From Tetradesmus obliquus (taxonomy: Eukaryota; Chlorophyta; Chlorophyceae; Sphaeropleales; Scenedesmaceae): 64,000 nucleotides of DNA. Each line of letters starts with the position of its first letter. The first letter of the stretch is position 1. Shown in pieces: positions 46,986 to 57,980 of the stretch. Both the position numbers and the translations under genes were made by a program. The notes beneath the pieces were generated by a model, which saw nothing but the letters and a program-made list of their open reading frames with translations, was not told where the DNA came from and searched no databases. The DNA is taken from NCBI GenBank assembly GCA_030272155.1, contig CP126200.1, positions 4,712,001-4,776,000 of the forward strand. Reading direction: 5' to 3'.

Positions 46986-48051
46986 CTACTGCTGCTGCGG
47001 CACAGGCACTGTGTAGTTGAGCGCCATGCGGCCGCCATCAACGTACACAATCTGCCCAGTCATGTATGACGCGTCCTGGCTCGCCAAGAACGCCGCCACG
47101 CTGCCGATCTCACTCGGCTCGCCCACGCGGCCCAGCGGTGTGCGTGACAGCACGCGCGCCATGGCAGCTTGATCAGACACCACCGAGGCCAGCACCTCCG
47201 TGTTGATGCTGCAGGCATGAGGAACAGCAAGTACAAAACACCAAGTGCTTAGCACAAGCAGCAATGACACGCGCCACGACGGCTTGAGCAGACACCACCG
47301 AAGCCAGCACCTCCGTGTTGATGCTGCAGCGCGCACAGCAGCAAGCACAACAGCAAACGCAGCAAGTGCTTAGCACATGAGCAGCATTGACATGGGCAGT
47401 GTTTGTTGTCTCGGATACCACCTGAGGCCAGCACCTCCGTGTTGATGCTGCCGGCGCGTACAGCAGCAAGTACAACACGTCAAATGTTTAGCACACAAGA
47501 AGACTCGGCAGCTAGTGCACGGCGGCTTGATCCGACACCACCGAGGCCAGCACCTCCGTGTTGATGCTGCAGGCACGCACTTTGTACACACATGCACGCA
47601 AAAGCGGCCAAGCATTGCGAGCACAGGAGACGGCAGTGACACGTGCACTGCGCAGCAATGCTGGAGCCGCCACCGCCACCTCTGGGTTGATGCTGCAGAA
47701 TGCGCAGCAGCAAGCACTGATAACCAAGTGCTTAGCACACAAGCAGCACCAAAGTGGGCAAGTTCTGTCGTATCGGACGCCACCGAGGCCGGCAAATCCG
47801 TGTTGACGCAGCAGGTGCATAGCAGCACTGATTCTTTTGAAAGGTCTGACACACACTCTCCCGCTGAGCTGCAGGTCCGCCAGCCGTGCCCCGCAAGCCG
47901 TACAACCCCACACACCTGCCGGGCCCGATGGCGTTGACGCGGATGTTGTGTGGGGCCAGCGCCAGCGCCATGCAGCGCGTGAGGTTGTCCACGCCGCCCT
48001 TGGACGCGTTGTAGCCCGCAATGCTGGGGATGGCCATCACACCGTTGACCT

Positions 48052-48111
<60 letters not shown>

Positions 48112-50410
48112 CGAGCACCTCACAACTCAAGGCGACGAATGCGCTGCAGTGCCCCCACGGGCCCTGACTCGCCCTGATTCGACCACCAGCTGCTGAACAA
48201 CACATGCTGCTCTTGGTGATGATGATGGCGCCGCAGTGCCCGTAAGGGCCAGGATGCCTCATGGTTCACGCTGCCCAATCTCGTCGTACAGATCATGTGA
48301 GCAACGCAGCGGCCACCAGCTGTCTCACTCACGCTGCTCATGTGATGATGGCGCCGTTCCGCCCCCCACGGGACCCAACCCATGCCTCACGGCTCCCGCT
48401 GCCCAACTCAGGCATCCTGATCATTTGATGTGGCCACCAGCTGTATGCACCAAATCTCACGATGGAAGTTATGGCACTGACGCACTAAGAGAGCAAAGAT
48501 AATATACATGCCACTCACGCTGCTCATGGTGATGATGGCGCCGCCGCATGCTCAGGGGCCCTGGCCCAGGATGCCTCATGACTCATGCTGCTCAACTTTG
48601 TCAACCCAAACATATGAAGTGGCCAGCGGCTGCACAACAACAACTCACGCTGCTCATGGTGATGATGGCGCCGCCGCATGCTCAGGGGCCCTGGCCCAGG
48701 ATGCCTCATGACTCACGCTGCTCAACTTTGTCAACCCAATCATATGATGTTGCCAGCGACTGCACAACAACAACTCACGCTGCTCATGGTGATGATGGCG
48801 CCGCCGCATGCTCAGGGGCCCTGGCCCAGGATGCCTCATGACTCACGGTGCTCAACTTTGTCAACCCAATCATATGATGTGGCCAGCGACTGCACAACAA
48901 CTCACGCTGCTCATGGTGATGATGGCGCCGCCGCGGCCCTGTGTCACCATCTGCTGCGCGGCGGCCTGGCAGGTGAGGAACACGCCCTTCAGGTTGACAG
49001 CCAGCACCGCGTCAAAGTCCTGCTCCGACATCTCCAAGAAAGGAGAGGCTTTGACAATGCCTGCAGGAGGAGCAGAACAAGAAGACGACAAAGAATAAGA
49101 TGAAGAAACAGCAGATGAGTTGTGCACAGGTCCGGGATCAGGAAATTGCCATGCAGATTTTGCAAAGTTGACAGCGAGCACCGCATCAAAGTCCTGCTCC
49201 GACATGTCCAGGAACGGAGAGGCCTTCACGATGCCTGCAGGAGGAGCAGAACAAGAAGACGACAAAGAAGAAGAAGTAGAAACAGCAGATAAGTTGTGCG
49301 CTAGTTGGGGATCAGGGGATTGCCGTGCAGATTTTGCAAAATTTGACCGCCAGCACCGCGTCAAAGTCCTGCTCAGACATCTTCAGGAAAGGAGATGCCT
49401 TCACGATGCCTGCAGGAGGAAAAAACAAGGAGACAATGCAAAAGGAGAAGAAGAACATGAAGTGTTGTGCATAGGTTGGGGAGCGCAAGCTGCGGCATGC
49501 AGACTAGTTGTTCAGGAGGTCCTCACGTGGTGGCCGCGCGTTTGACTGCCAGCACAGCTGAGCGTAGCTGCTTAGTTGTGCTGCTCAGATGTGCGGTTTA
49601 CACTTGCACTTGCGCGCATCAGGTGAGCCAGCAGCAACACCACACACAGACCAGCTATAACGCAGGTGACCGGGGTCAGTTGCAGCTGGCAGTTTGGTGA
49701 AATGGATTGAGTGGGTTTTAAGCAAATCGGCTATGCAGCGACACTGAACGAACACTGAACGAACACTGAACACTGAACTGAGCTTGCTTGACACCGTTTG
49801 TCCACACGATACGCTGCTGTGCTTGCTTCCATGGAGGAAACTTTGGGCCAGCAGCGTGTGCTTATAGCCTCTGGCATCTTGTTGTTGTTATTGTTGCTGT
49901 TATGTAGGCTACGCTGCAGAGCACAGTCTGAGTACTGCAGGCTAGAGGATGGTAGCACATCTGGTGCCTCGCCAGCATTGCACAGCAGCAGCAGCAGCAG
50001 CTGCAGCAGCAGCCCACCTGCATTTGCAACCAGGATATCTATGCCTCCCAGCTGCTGTACAGTCTGCTGGATCAGCTGCTGCACCTGATCCTTCTTGGAC
50101 ACATCGCAGTGGGTGTACTCTGCCCTGATGCCCTGCTGCTTCAAGCTGTTCACTGCTGACTGTGCTGCACTGTCATCCACATCACTGACCATTACTGCAG
50201 CCCCTTCATTACCCAAAGCCTGCAGGAACGTATCACGCAGCATGCAGCACTCACGTTTCAGCACAGCAGACAGAGGTGGTTGAGAAGCAGTTGCACCTGG
50301 TGGTGTGTGCCATGTCAGCCTTCACCCACCTGTGCAACTGCCAGGCCGATGCCCTTGGCTGCGCCTGTTACAATCGCAATTTTGTCCGCGAGCCGTTGAG
50401 CACGCTGCAT
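46986..50410 (-). CDS. Classical SDR oxidoreductase (FabG/glucose-dehydrogenase-like), five exons
   Basis: Exons (5' to 3'): 50410-50330, 50219-50018, 49060-48906, 48049-47916, 47208-46986; 795 nt, 264 aa, phases agree. Rossmann motif VTGAAKGIG at residues 14-22; acidic VSDVDD, suggesting NAD(H) rather than NADP(H); [21 protein letters not shown]; catalytic Ser in IITMSS; YNASK active site; [28 protein letters not shown] at the C-terminus. The family reduces or oxidises small carbonyl/hydroxyl substrates; the [11 protein letters not shown] ending is common in plant and bacterial glucose-dehydrogenase-like SDRs, but the substrate is not predictable. No clear targeting peptide, so probably cytosolic. 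The gene is divergent from a small orphan gene 361 bp away. Its introns carry extensive exon-edge arrays and a possible second terminal exon. Confidence 0.92.
47270..47820 (-). repeat. Five upstream copies of the SDR exon 5 5' edge
   Basis: CCAGCACCTCCGTGTTGATG then CTGCAG (on the gene strand an acceptor plus SINTEVLA) recurs at about 47300, 47427, 47545, 47680 (altered) and 47785 (altered). The functional copy is at 47190-47213. Periods are 105-135 bp. Confidence 0.88.
48053..48109 (-). repeat. (CAG)19, CTG on the gene strand, forming the SDR exon 4 acceptor
   Basis: Nineteen triplets abut the acceptor at 48049. Confidence 0.88.
48200..48905 (-). repeat. Five downstream copies of the SDR exon 3 3' edge, 130-bp period
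   Basis: CTCACGCTGCTCATGGTGAT then GATGGCGCC recurs at 48514, 48644 and 48774, before the functional edge at 48901. More degenerate copies start near 48328 and 48201. Each carries the GTGAG donor on the gene strand and re-encodes AIITMSS. Confidence 0.92.
49130..49420 (-). repeat. Two upstream copies of the SDR exon 3 5' edge
   Basis: Acceptor plus [20 protein letters not shown] occurs at about 49170-49236, and a more altered copy at 49345-49412. The functional copy is 49000-49060. The period is about 175 bp. The spacer includes AGGAGCAGAACAAGAAGACG-type purine-rich sequence. Confidence 0.9.
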
Positions 50411-50771
50411 GGCGCTGTGCAGTGCTGTGCGTGTTGCTGGGGACAGAGGGGTACAGCAGCACAAGCAGGTGCACGGTAGGCAAGCAGTGCGGTGAGAAAG
50501 CGAATTCGCTGAGACTGAGCTTCAGGTATTACTTGCAAGCGTCGGCTACATGTTACAGTGAAGCTCAGCTGCGAAGGTTGACCTTCACCGCCCTACGCCA
50601 CTGCGCCTCTGACCTGACCCTGCTTGGCACCTGCGTGACCTGCCCTTGGTGCTTATATGTCGTCAGTCGCGATCATTCAAGAGCGCAGTTTCTTTCGTTT
50701 ATTTACCAACAATCTTGCAATCCGAGCTATTTCGACTCACTTCTCTCACCGCAACCAACCGGTTGCCCGAC
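50411..50771. promoter_or_regulatory. Divergent spacer, probable shared promoter region
   Basis: 361 bp between the SDR start (-) and the orphan gene start (+). No specific element recognised. Confidence 0.35.
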
Positions 50772-51524
50772 ATGTCTGGCTCCTCTGATCACAGTCCCTT
50801 TCTGGAGGTTTCATCAAAGGACATAAATACTCACCCCGTCCACGATGCGATGGAACCTGTTGCCTATGAACCTGCTTCCGACGGCCTCGCGTTCTGCAAG
50901 CACCCACAGCGCGGCATGCTGAGCTGGTTGAGAGGATATACACGAGCAGGCTGTCGCTGCGGCCAGTGCCCGCTGGGGCAGGAGGAACCGTGCGAGTACG
51001 CTCTGCCGGAGAGGTGGGTGCCCATTAGCTGTGCACTGGGCTGCTGTCGTAGACGATAGCATCTAGATCATCGATACTGTCTAGTAGACTTACTGAAGCA
51101 TCCTGTGCACGCATGAGCCCAAATAATTGTCCAGCTGAAACTTTGCTGGGGTGACGCACATCTGGGAACTCCCTGCAAGCCATCTTGCCAGCTGCCTGAA
51201 AATTGAAGATGCTTGCCCAGATGTTTTTATCGCGCAGCTAGCACCCCTCGGACACTAGAACGACCCAGCCTGCTGTCGGCCCTCTCCAAGGCTTACCCAG
51301 TGCAACGCCCATCTCACTTTTCTTCGTATATTAAGGACAGCCCTGCTGCACTGGTGCCTTTTGTTCCCTGCCACAGTCCCAGCTTCATTGCCAAGACGTG
51401 CAGCGCGGTCTACAGCAGGGCTGGCAGCGTCGTGCACATGACACATGGAGGGCTGGTGCGGGTGATGAGCCTGCACCAGCCGGTGCAGCGCAGCACTGCT
51501 GCACTCAAGCAGAGCTCAGACTAG
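50772..51524 (+). CDS. Small orphan protein, two exons, 129 aa
   Basis: Exons: 50772-51013 and 51377-51524; 390 nt. Donor AGAG|GTGGGT and acceptor CTGCCACAG join in phase. The protein begins MSGSSDHSPFLEVSSKDINT, has a Cys/Arg-rich centre (KHPQRGMLSWLRGYTRAGCR, CGQCPLGQEEPCEY) and a basic C-terminal half (IAKTCSAVYSRAGSVVHMTH, VRVMSLHQPVQRS). No signal peptide or membrane segment. I do not recognise a family. The central C-x-C-x2-C pattern could bind a metal or be a thiol switch, but this is only a pattern. Frame and splice agreement, and its divergent pairing with a real gene, support it being genuine. Confidence 0.5.
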
Positions 51525-54500
51525 GCAGCTGTGCTGACTCACACCTGAGCCTGAAGGCATAACAGTCCCAGTGCGGCGACGCTCAAGGCCGGCCAAGGAC
51601 AGGCCCAGCAGTGTTCCCAGTTGGCGACCTGCACACAGCTGCGGGGTGCCTCCTGTGCATGGCGGTGTTGCGCAGTGGCGTTATCGCTGCTGTCCATTGG
51701 GTGGCTTGACACGTGGTTGCACACTTGGGTGCACAGTAGCAGCACCTCTCAGGACTGTGTGGGGTGTCTGCACGCAACTCGCGGGCACTGCAGGCCACAA
51801 GGTGATCAGCTTGCCACTGTGATCCCACGTGTTCTGCAACTCATCTTGAGGGATTTCCTGCACTGCATTGCTGGGCTAGGCTTTGCATGTTGCGGCAGCG
51901 TGCAGCTGCTGCTATGATGACTGTCAGGCGGCTTGAGAGCCGCAATTCTGCCCATCCCTGCATGAACAATGGGGTGTGCTCAGCAAGCTTCTTGCTCAGC
52001 AGCAGCAGCAACAGCAGCAGGACGGCAGCGGGGTGTTGGTATGTGTGTTGATGTATGTGTACATGTTACGTATTTGGTTTGCGCAACAGTGGGTGGTTCC
52101 GGCAGCAGGTACTGCAATGGCATGCTGACGAAGGTCCTGGTTGTGTGCCGTGTTGCAAGGCATGCAGCGTGCATATTAGCGACTGGTCAGGCTGCGGCTG
52201 TGCACCTGACGGCGATTGATCAAGCTGCTGCAGCTGCTGGCTGAACCGTGTTCTCGAGCACGCTCATCTTGCAGCAGACATGGACAGCGCTAACACTGCT
52301 TCTACGAGTGCAGCACTTGGCTTTTCTGCGTACTTCTGCAGGGGCAGCAGCATGCGTGCTTTGTGTGCAGCTCCCTGATGTCACCCTGCAGCACTGTTTG
52401 TATATATATCCGTTGCGCGTGCGCTGAGCGCTGAGCAAGGGCAGAGGCTGGGGCTTTTGGGGTTCTAGCCCTGGCTGCGGATGCTTCGTGTGCATTGGCG
52501 CAGCATGTGGCGTGGTGTGTTGCTATTACTACATGGTGTGGTGGTGTTACAGAGCAGCTGTACATCTGAGAGAGTGCATTTGCAGCTGTGGCGTAGCTAG
52601 TAGATGGCCATAGCATCCGGCAGGGCTGCAGTGGAGTTGCAGATGAGAGAGTACGCATCTGCAGCTATGACATAGGTAGCAGGATGGTGGTACAACCCGG
52701 CAGCAACACGAGGCAGCATGCCACTTTTGTGCTCATATGAGCATGCATGCTCGTTTTTCGCATGTTGTGCAAGTGGGTTTAGTGCTTCTGGCCTTCCTTC
52801 TGTTAGTGTGTCGGTCAAGATTGTAGTATCAGGTAGTTCCTTGGTGTGTACATGCAGTCGAGTCGCAGCAGGCCCTCGGTACTTGAGCGGCATGCACCTC
52901 CTTATTTCTACTGCTACAGGTGTACAGCTACAGACTGGGGATGATGGGGATGGCTGCTAATTCTTGGTGTGAAGTTTTCTCTGTTTGAAGTTTCAGTGTG
53001 AAGTGTTTTCTGGTTTGACCTAGTGGGTGGTGGCCTGCAGGTGCGATCCGCAAACACAGACGCTGCATCACACCACAGCTGCACACGCACGCATGCTGGC
53101 ACAGACTGCTGATCAAGGCTGCCTGTTACTCTCAGCGGCATGGCGGCTTTGTTACTGCTGTGACAAGATCATGCAGTCGCAACAGCATGCAATGCGTGGT
53201 GTCGGTGGCAGTCGTACGCCTGGAATGTGTGGGTGCACGCTATTGGTGTACTTGCAAAGCTGCTGGAGTCTCTGAATCATTGTGGGAGCTTCAACATATG
53301 CTGAAGATGTTTTGAGGCAGCTGTTGTCTGGGCACCTTTTGGCGTAAGTAACGGCTGCCATAGCTTGCCACTGCGTTGCAGTGATTGCCCCTTCATGTTT
53401 TTGATACTTACTACTTTCTCCTGCTTGCAACAATGCGCTCTATGCGCCTGGCGTGCTGCAGCAGCGACACTGTGTGTGCATGCAGCCAGCACAGCTGTAT
53501 ATAGCTTGGGTGCTGGGTGCAACAAGATGTTACACTGCATCGTTAGTGCCATACCGTTGCATGCAGCTGTGCTTTCCCAGTTGTGCACCAGTGAACGTGA
53601 AAGGTGGAGGATCTGGCTGGTGTGGGGCGTTGTGTTTGCCTGCACATGCAAGCGTCATCAGCTGTACTTGTCTTTCGCTTGTGAAAGTGTGTTACCCTAT
53701 TGAGTTCTGGGTGTGGCCTAACCATCTGCATTGCTCTACTGCTGGACGTTGCTGACCAACACTTGTGCATGGGGCATGCAGCAAGATGTGATGCGTTGGT
53801 TTGCTGCATCATATGACTATGTGCACGTTTTGCTGCGACACATACAGCAGTAGTGTCACAGTGAATGTAGTGCGTCGCAGGTTCGCTGCTTGGGTGGGCG
53901 GTATGCTTGTGCTGTGTTATGCGGCAAGCTGCTTTTACTGCTTTGCAGGGACCAAGTGCCACGATGTGTGACAGCCATGCATGCATGTAGCTACACTGCA
54001 AGCGACGCATATACAGTCTTTTTGCTCAGGACATTTGGTCTCGGCAAACAGATTTTTGGTACATTTATTGAACTGGGAGTGCTGGGCAGTGTCATGGTGA
54101 TCATTTCAAGATGCATCCTGAGTGTCTGTTGTGCCTGTGAGCTGCTGCCCATAGCTTGCTGGCATCCTCGCCTCAGACTGGTGATCACCTGTTTGCGTCA
54201 TGCATGATGGCACTGGCAGCAGGCGTTGTCTATAGCTAGAATTGGTACTGCAACTGGTACGCTACCTCAGTTTTGAGATACTGCTGAATAACAATGCTTG
54301 ATCAGCCTGGCTTCAGCTCCCCACCTGGGGGTTCACCCATGTAACATGCCGTGTGCAATGTTCGAACACATGAATTCAGTATGTTTTTCTTGCGCCAGTG
54401 GATGAAGATCCTCTAGAGGAGATCAGCGGTTAAACAGAAGCAGAATCAACGGTTCCCTAGGCCTGCACAAGCGCCTTTTTGCCAACGCTGTGCCACGATA

Positions 54501-57500
54501 CCAAGCTAGAGCGAGCTGCAGCAGTGGCCTCAGGCCGTCACAGGCTGTCATGACAGCTGCAGTGTTGACCTTAAACAGCATGTACAAGGACGTGGTGGTT
54601 GCGTTGCCGTATCACGTTATAAACAGGCTTGGGTGCAACTCCTTTTGAAAATCTTGGAATCAAGCTTGCGGGTTACATCTGGGGAGAGTCTGCCAAAGCA
54701 GACAGCTCACCAGAAACATGCTGATGATAATTGATCAGAAACAAGCTGCTCCACATGGCTCGCAGCCTCTGCTGCAGTGCCAAGAAGCACGTTTGGCAGA
54801 ACAACCAGGCAGCACTCTCACGCGAAAGTGCCACAACCATCCACCAGCCGTGCACTTCAACAGCACAACACAGCCCTGCTGGCAGCGCATGCATCCACAT
54901 CTGCACTCATGCAAGAGCAAGCAGCAGGCTCCCGCGAGGGTGGATTGACAGGATTGCTTTGAAATCCACTGCGCATGCATGCAAGACTCCGGGTGCGCTG
55001 CACATGATGCCAGCGCACACACAAAGCACAAGTGCGACTCACACAACTGCACTGCAAGAACAGCTGGCCTGGCCACCCGAAGCGTCTGAAATCGCAAGCA
55101 CGCCACGGTACCATCTTCAGGTATGTGTGTGCAGAGTTTGACAGTCGACGCCAGACACTCAGACGCAAACCATGCAATGTCCAGGAATGGCTATGCGGCC
55201 GTTCGCCTGCTCAGTCCTTGCGCTCACACACATGAACGCTCAGGTGGTAAGGCACACACATAACGTGCCTTTGCACAGACAGCAATGCATACATATCAAC
55301 CTGCTGAGGGCCCCTTGACCAGTTTTCTTTTCTGTGACCGCTGCCATTCAAACTGCTGATGCCTCAGCATGGGCCGAGGCTGGCATGCCTTGTGCTGTGG
55401 CCAGTGACTGCAAGCCACAACAATCCGCGGTTGCCTGCACTGCCGCTACATGCGGCTGCATTGCTGCATCTGTTCAGCAATGCCCGGGTGCTTCTTCTGC
55501 TACTGGAGTCTGAAACAAATCCTGCAGCTGCAGTGTGCGATGAGTAAGTACAGTAGACCTGTCGACTGTGCCAAACCAAGCAATGCGGGCTCACGAGAGT
55601 GCCCTGCACCGTTATAACATAACAGTATCCGGCGCGTGTCGACGTGCAAACACCCTGAACCCAAACCCCGGACCGCTGTGCAGCACTGGTGCCAGATGCC
55701 AGTACAGAACCCTGGGAGGCGAGATGACAGCTGCACGCAAGTTTGACAGTCGACACACTACCTCGCCAGTCGACACATTGCTTCGCCAGTCGACACACTA
55801 CTACGCCAGTCGACACACTACCTGACACCAAACACAACAAGCGCACTCCTACAGAACGGCACTGGCGCCACGGCTCACTGGCAGCCGCTGCTTTTGCCCC
55901 TAGATGCAATCACCACAACAGCACTCGGTTTGCACCAAACTTCAGAGTACAGCCGGTGCATGCACTGGCTTCCCGAGGAGAACCTAGCAGTGAAGCGACA
56001 AGCAGACACCAATGCATGGGAGGAAATGCAGCCGGCACACGCTGGAACGCAGGATGCATATGATATCAATAGTAGCTGCCTGGATCGGCCACAGCGCAGC
56101 ACCGCAGAGCAAAGTCATCTCATGCGTGCTGCCAGGCAGCACGCAGCACACACTAGTTTGTTGGATTTCGCTTCAGATGCCGCCAGGTCAAGGCAGCTAG
56201 CAGCCCACAGCAACTTCCATACTCATGGCCGCTGAAAGCACAGCAAGGCCAGTCCCTCAGGGATGCTCAGATGGGACGCTGACAACAGAGCACGCTGGGT
56301 GATAATAGGCTGGCATGTGGTAGTGTACACAACACTTGCTTCCACTCTGTCAACAACAGCCTGCAGCTGACGGGGCAGCGGCAGGCGGAGTTGCGCACGT
56401 TGGCGCAGTCACACTCTATGCCACGTTTGTCGCTTTCTTGGGGATGCAAGGGGATGGAACGTGCACCTGCGGCCAGATGCTGTCCACAGATGCAATGCGA
56501 TTGGCGGCACACATGCGTGCGCCAATGCCACACTGCTCAGCCATAGCCTGTCTCTCCCACCTCACCGAGACCTAAACCAGCAAACTGTCACGCATGCTCT
56601 GTGACACACCCTCCTTTCCTCCCTCAAATGCAAGAACAGACACAACCCACCCTGATTAGCAGCCCACCCGCCCACCCTGAACCAGAGGCACCTTTTCTTC
56701 TCACATGCATCCATCCATCTAAACGAATAGCAGCAGTCAGGTGACAGCAGCTGTATGTGCGATGGTGCACATACATACTGGCCACAAACAACATGGTCAG
56801 CCAGCAGCAGTCGCACGCAATGCCGCGTGCATTCAAAACCTGCCGGCAGCCACTAACAGTACAGTTTGGCCATGCATTCGCATGTTGCGAGAACACCTGT
56901 TGCGCATGCAGCAATGGCATACACGCTCTGTCTGAGCTGACATCTAATGTAACAATGCGCCTCGTCCTGTAACAACAAAACAAGGAGCTGGATGCGTACT
57001 GTCGCCCAGCTGCACAGGCAGACGACACACAGCACAACCCACCCACTGCTGCTCTGCGTACATCCAAATTCTGGGGACAGCTGGTGATTGTCAGAGGCGT
57101 CTGTGCTGCTTGCAGCAGCCAGCTGCAATCAATGCTTGCACGTAAGCTGGCTGCTTGCACCACATGCGCACACGGGTCTGCAAATGCAACTTGCCCAAAG
57201 CGCACACAAGCACGATGCAGCAGCAGCACGAGCATCAAATTTGACAGCGCTCGCACAAGTGCAGCAGACTGCGCAGGATGAGCACACACCCCAGCAACGC
57301 TGCTGCAGCCAGTCAAGTGGCCCCGCAGTTCAGAACAAAAGGAGTTGCATTTGGTCGAATGTTGGGCTCTGAGACAGCCGCAGCACACCATGCACTGACG
57401 CATCTGCAATTGCACGCCAGCAACGCTCAGTCAGCTACGACGCGTCCAGTAAGCATGTCCTCTGCTTTTCATTGCCACCACAGCAGCACGCACCACCAAC

Positions 57501-57980
57501 ACAACCAGCCGTAGCAACATGAGCAGCAGCACCACAGACAACCAGACACGGCCACACAAGGACCCCGCTGCCTGCTGGCATGTCTACTGCATCGGACAAA
57601 CCAGTAAAAAGAGATCAACAGCACACAGGATGTATGCGTGCCGTTGCGCAGTGGGCATGCAACAGCAGGCTTCAGTCACGAGAGGCCTCAAAATGCTGTG
57701 CATGTACACGCAAGGTTTGCCGAGTTGCAAGCGCTGCAGTACGAACTGACTACCCTACAGCACCATCAGCTGGCAAGCAGTCAGCAGACACGCTCAGTGC
57801 AGCTGTGTGGACTGCCACCCCTGGATGCTTTGCCTCGGAAAAAAAACCTCGTCAGCAAACATCTTCCAGCTACCAACAGCACAATGCGCAGCCTTCTTTT
57901 CCCACACACACCAACACTGTCCAGCTGCACTTGCCCTGTGTTGATGCTGCCAGCGCCCCCAGGCCGCTGCTGCATCCCGC
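51525..57980. other. 6.4-kb gene-poor region
   Basis: TGCA/GCATGC-rich DNA. Several frames of 100-260 codons exist, but they are Cys/His/Ser-rich, lack domains and lack coherent splice partners. It contains a 20-bp tandem repeat at 55748-55827. Confidence 0.5.
55748..55827. repeat. Four 20-bp tandem units carrying GTCGAC
   Basis: AGTCGACACACTACCTCGCC-like units start at 55748, 55768, 55788 and 55808 with a few substitutions. Confidence 0.9.

Noticed and set aside
56624..57415. Minus-strand frame of 263 codons, Cys-rich
   Set aside because: Composition follows the TGCA-rich DNA (many Cys, Ala, Ser, His). No domain, no signal peptide and no splice partners; long frames arise easily because TGCA repeats rarely encode stops.
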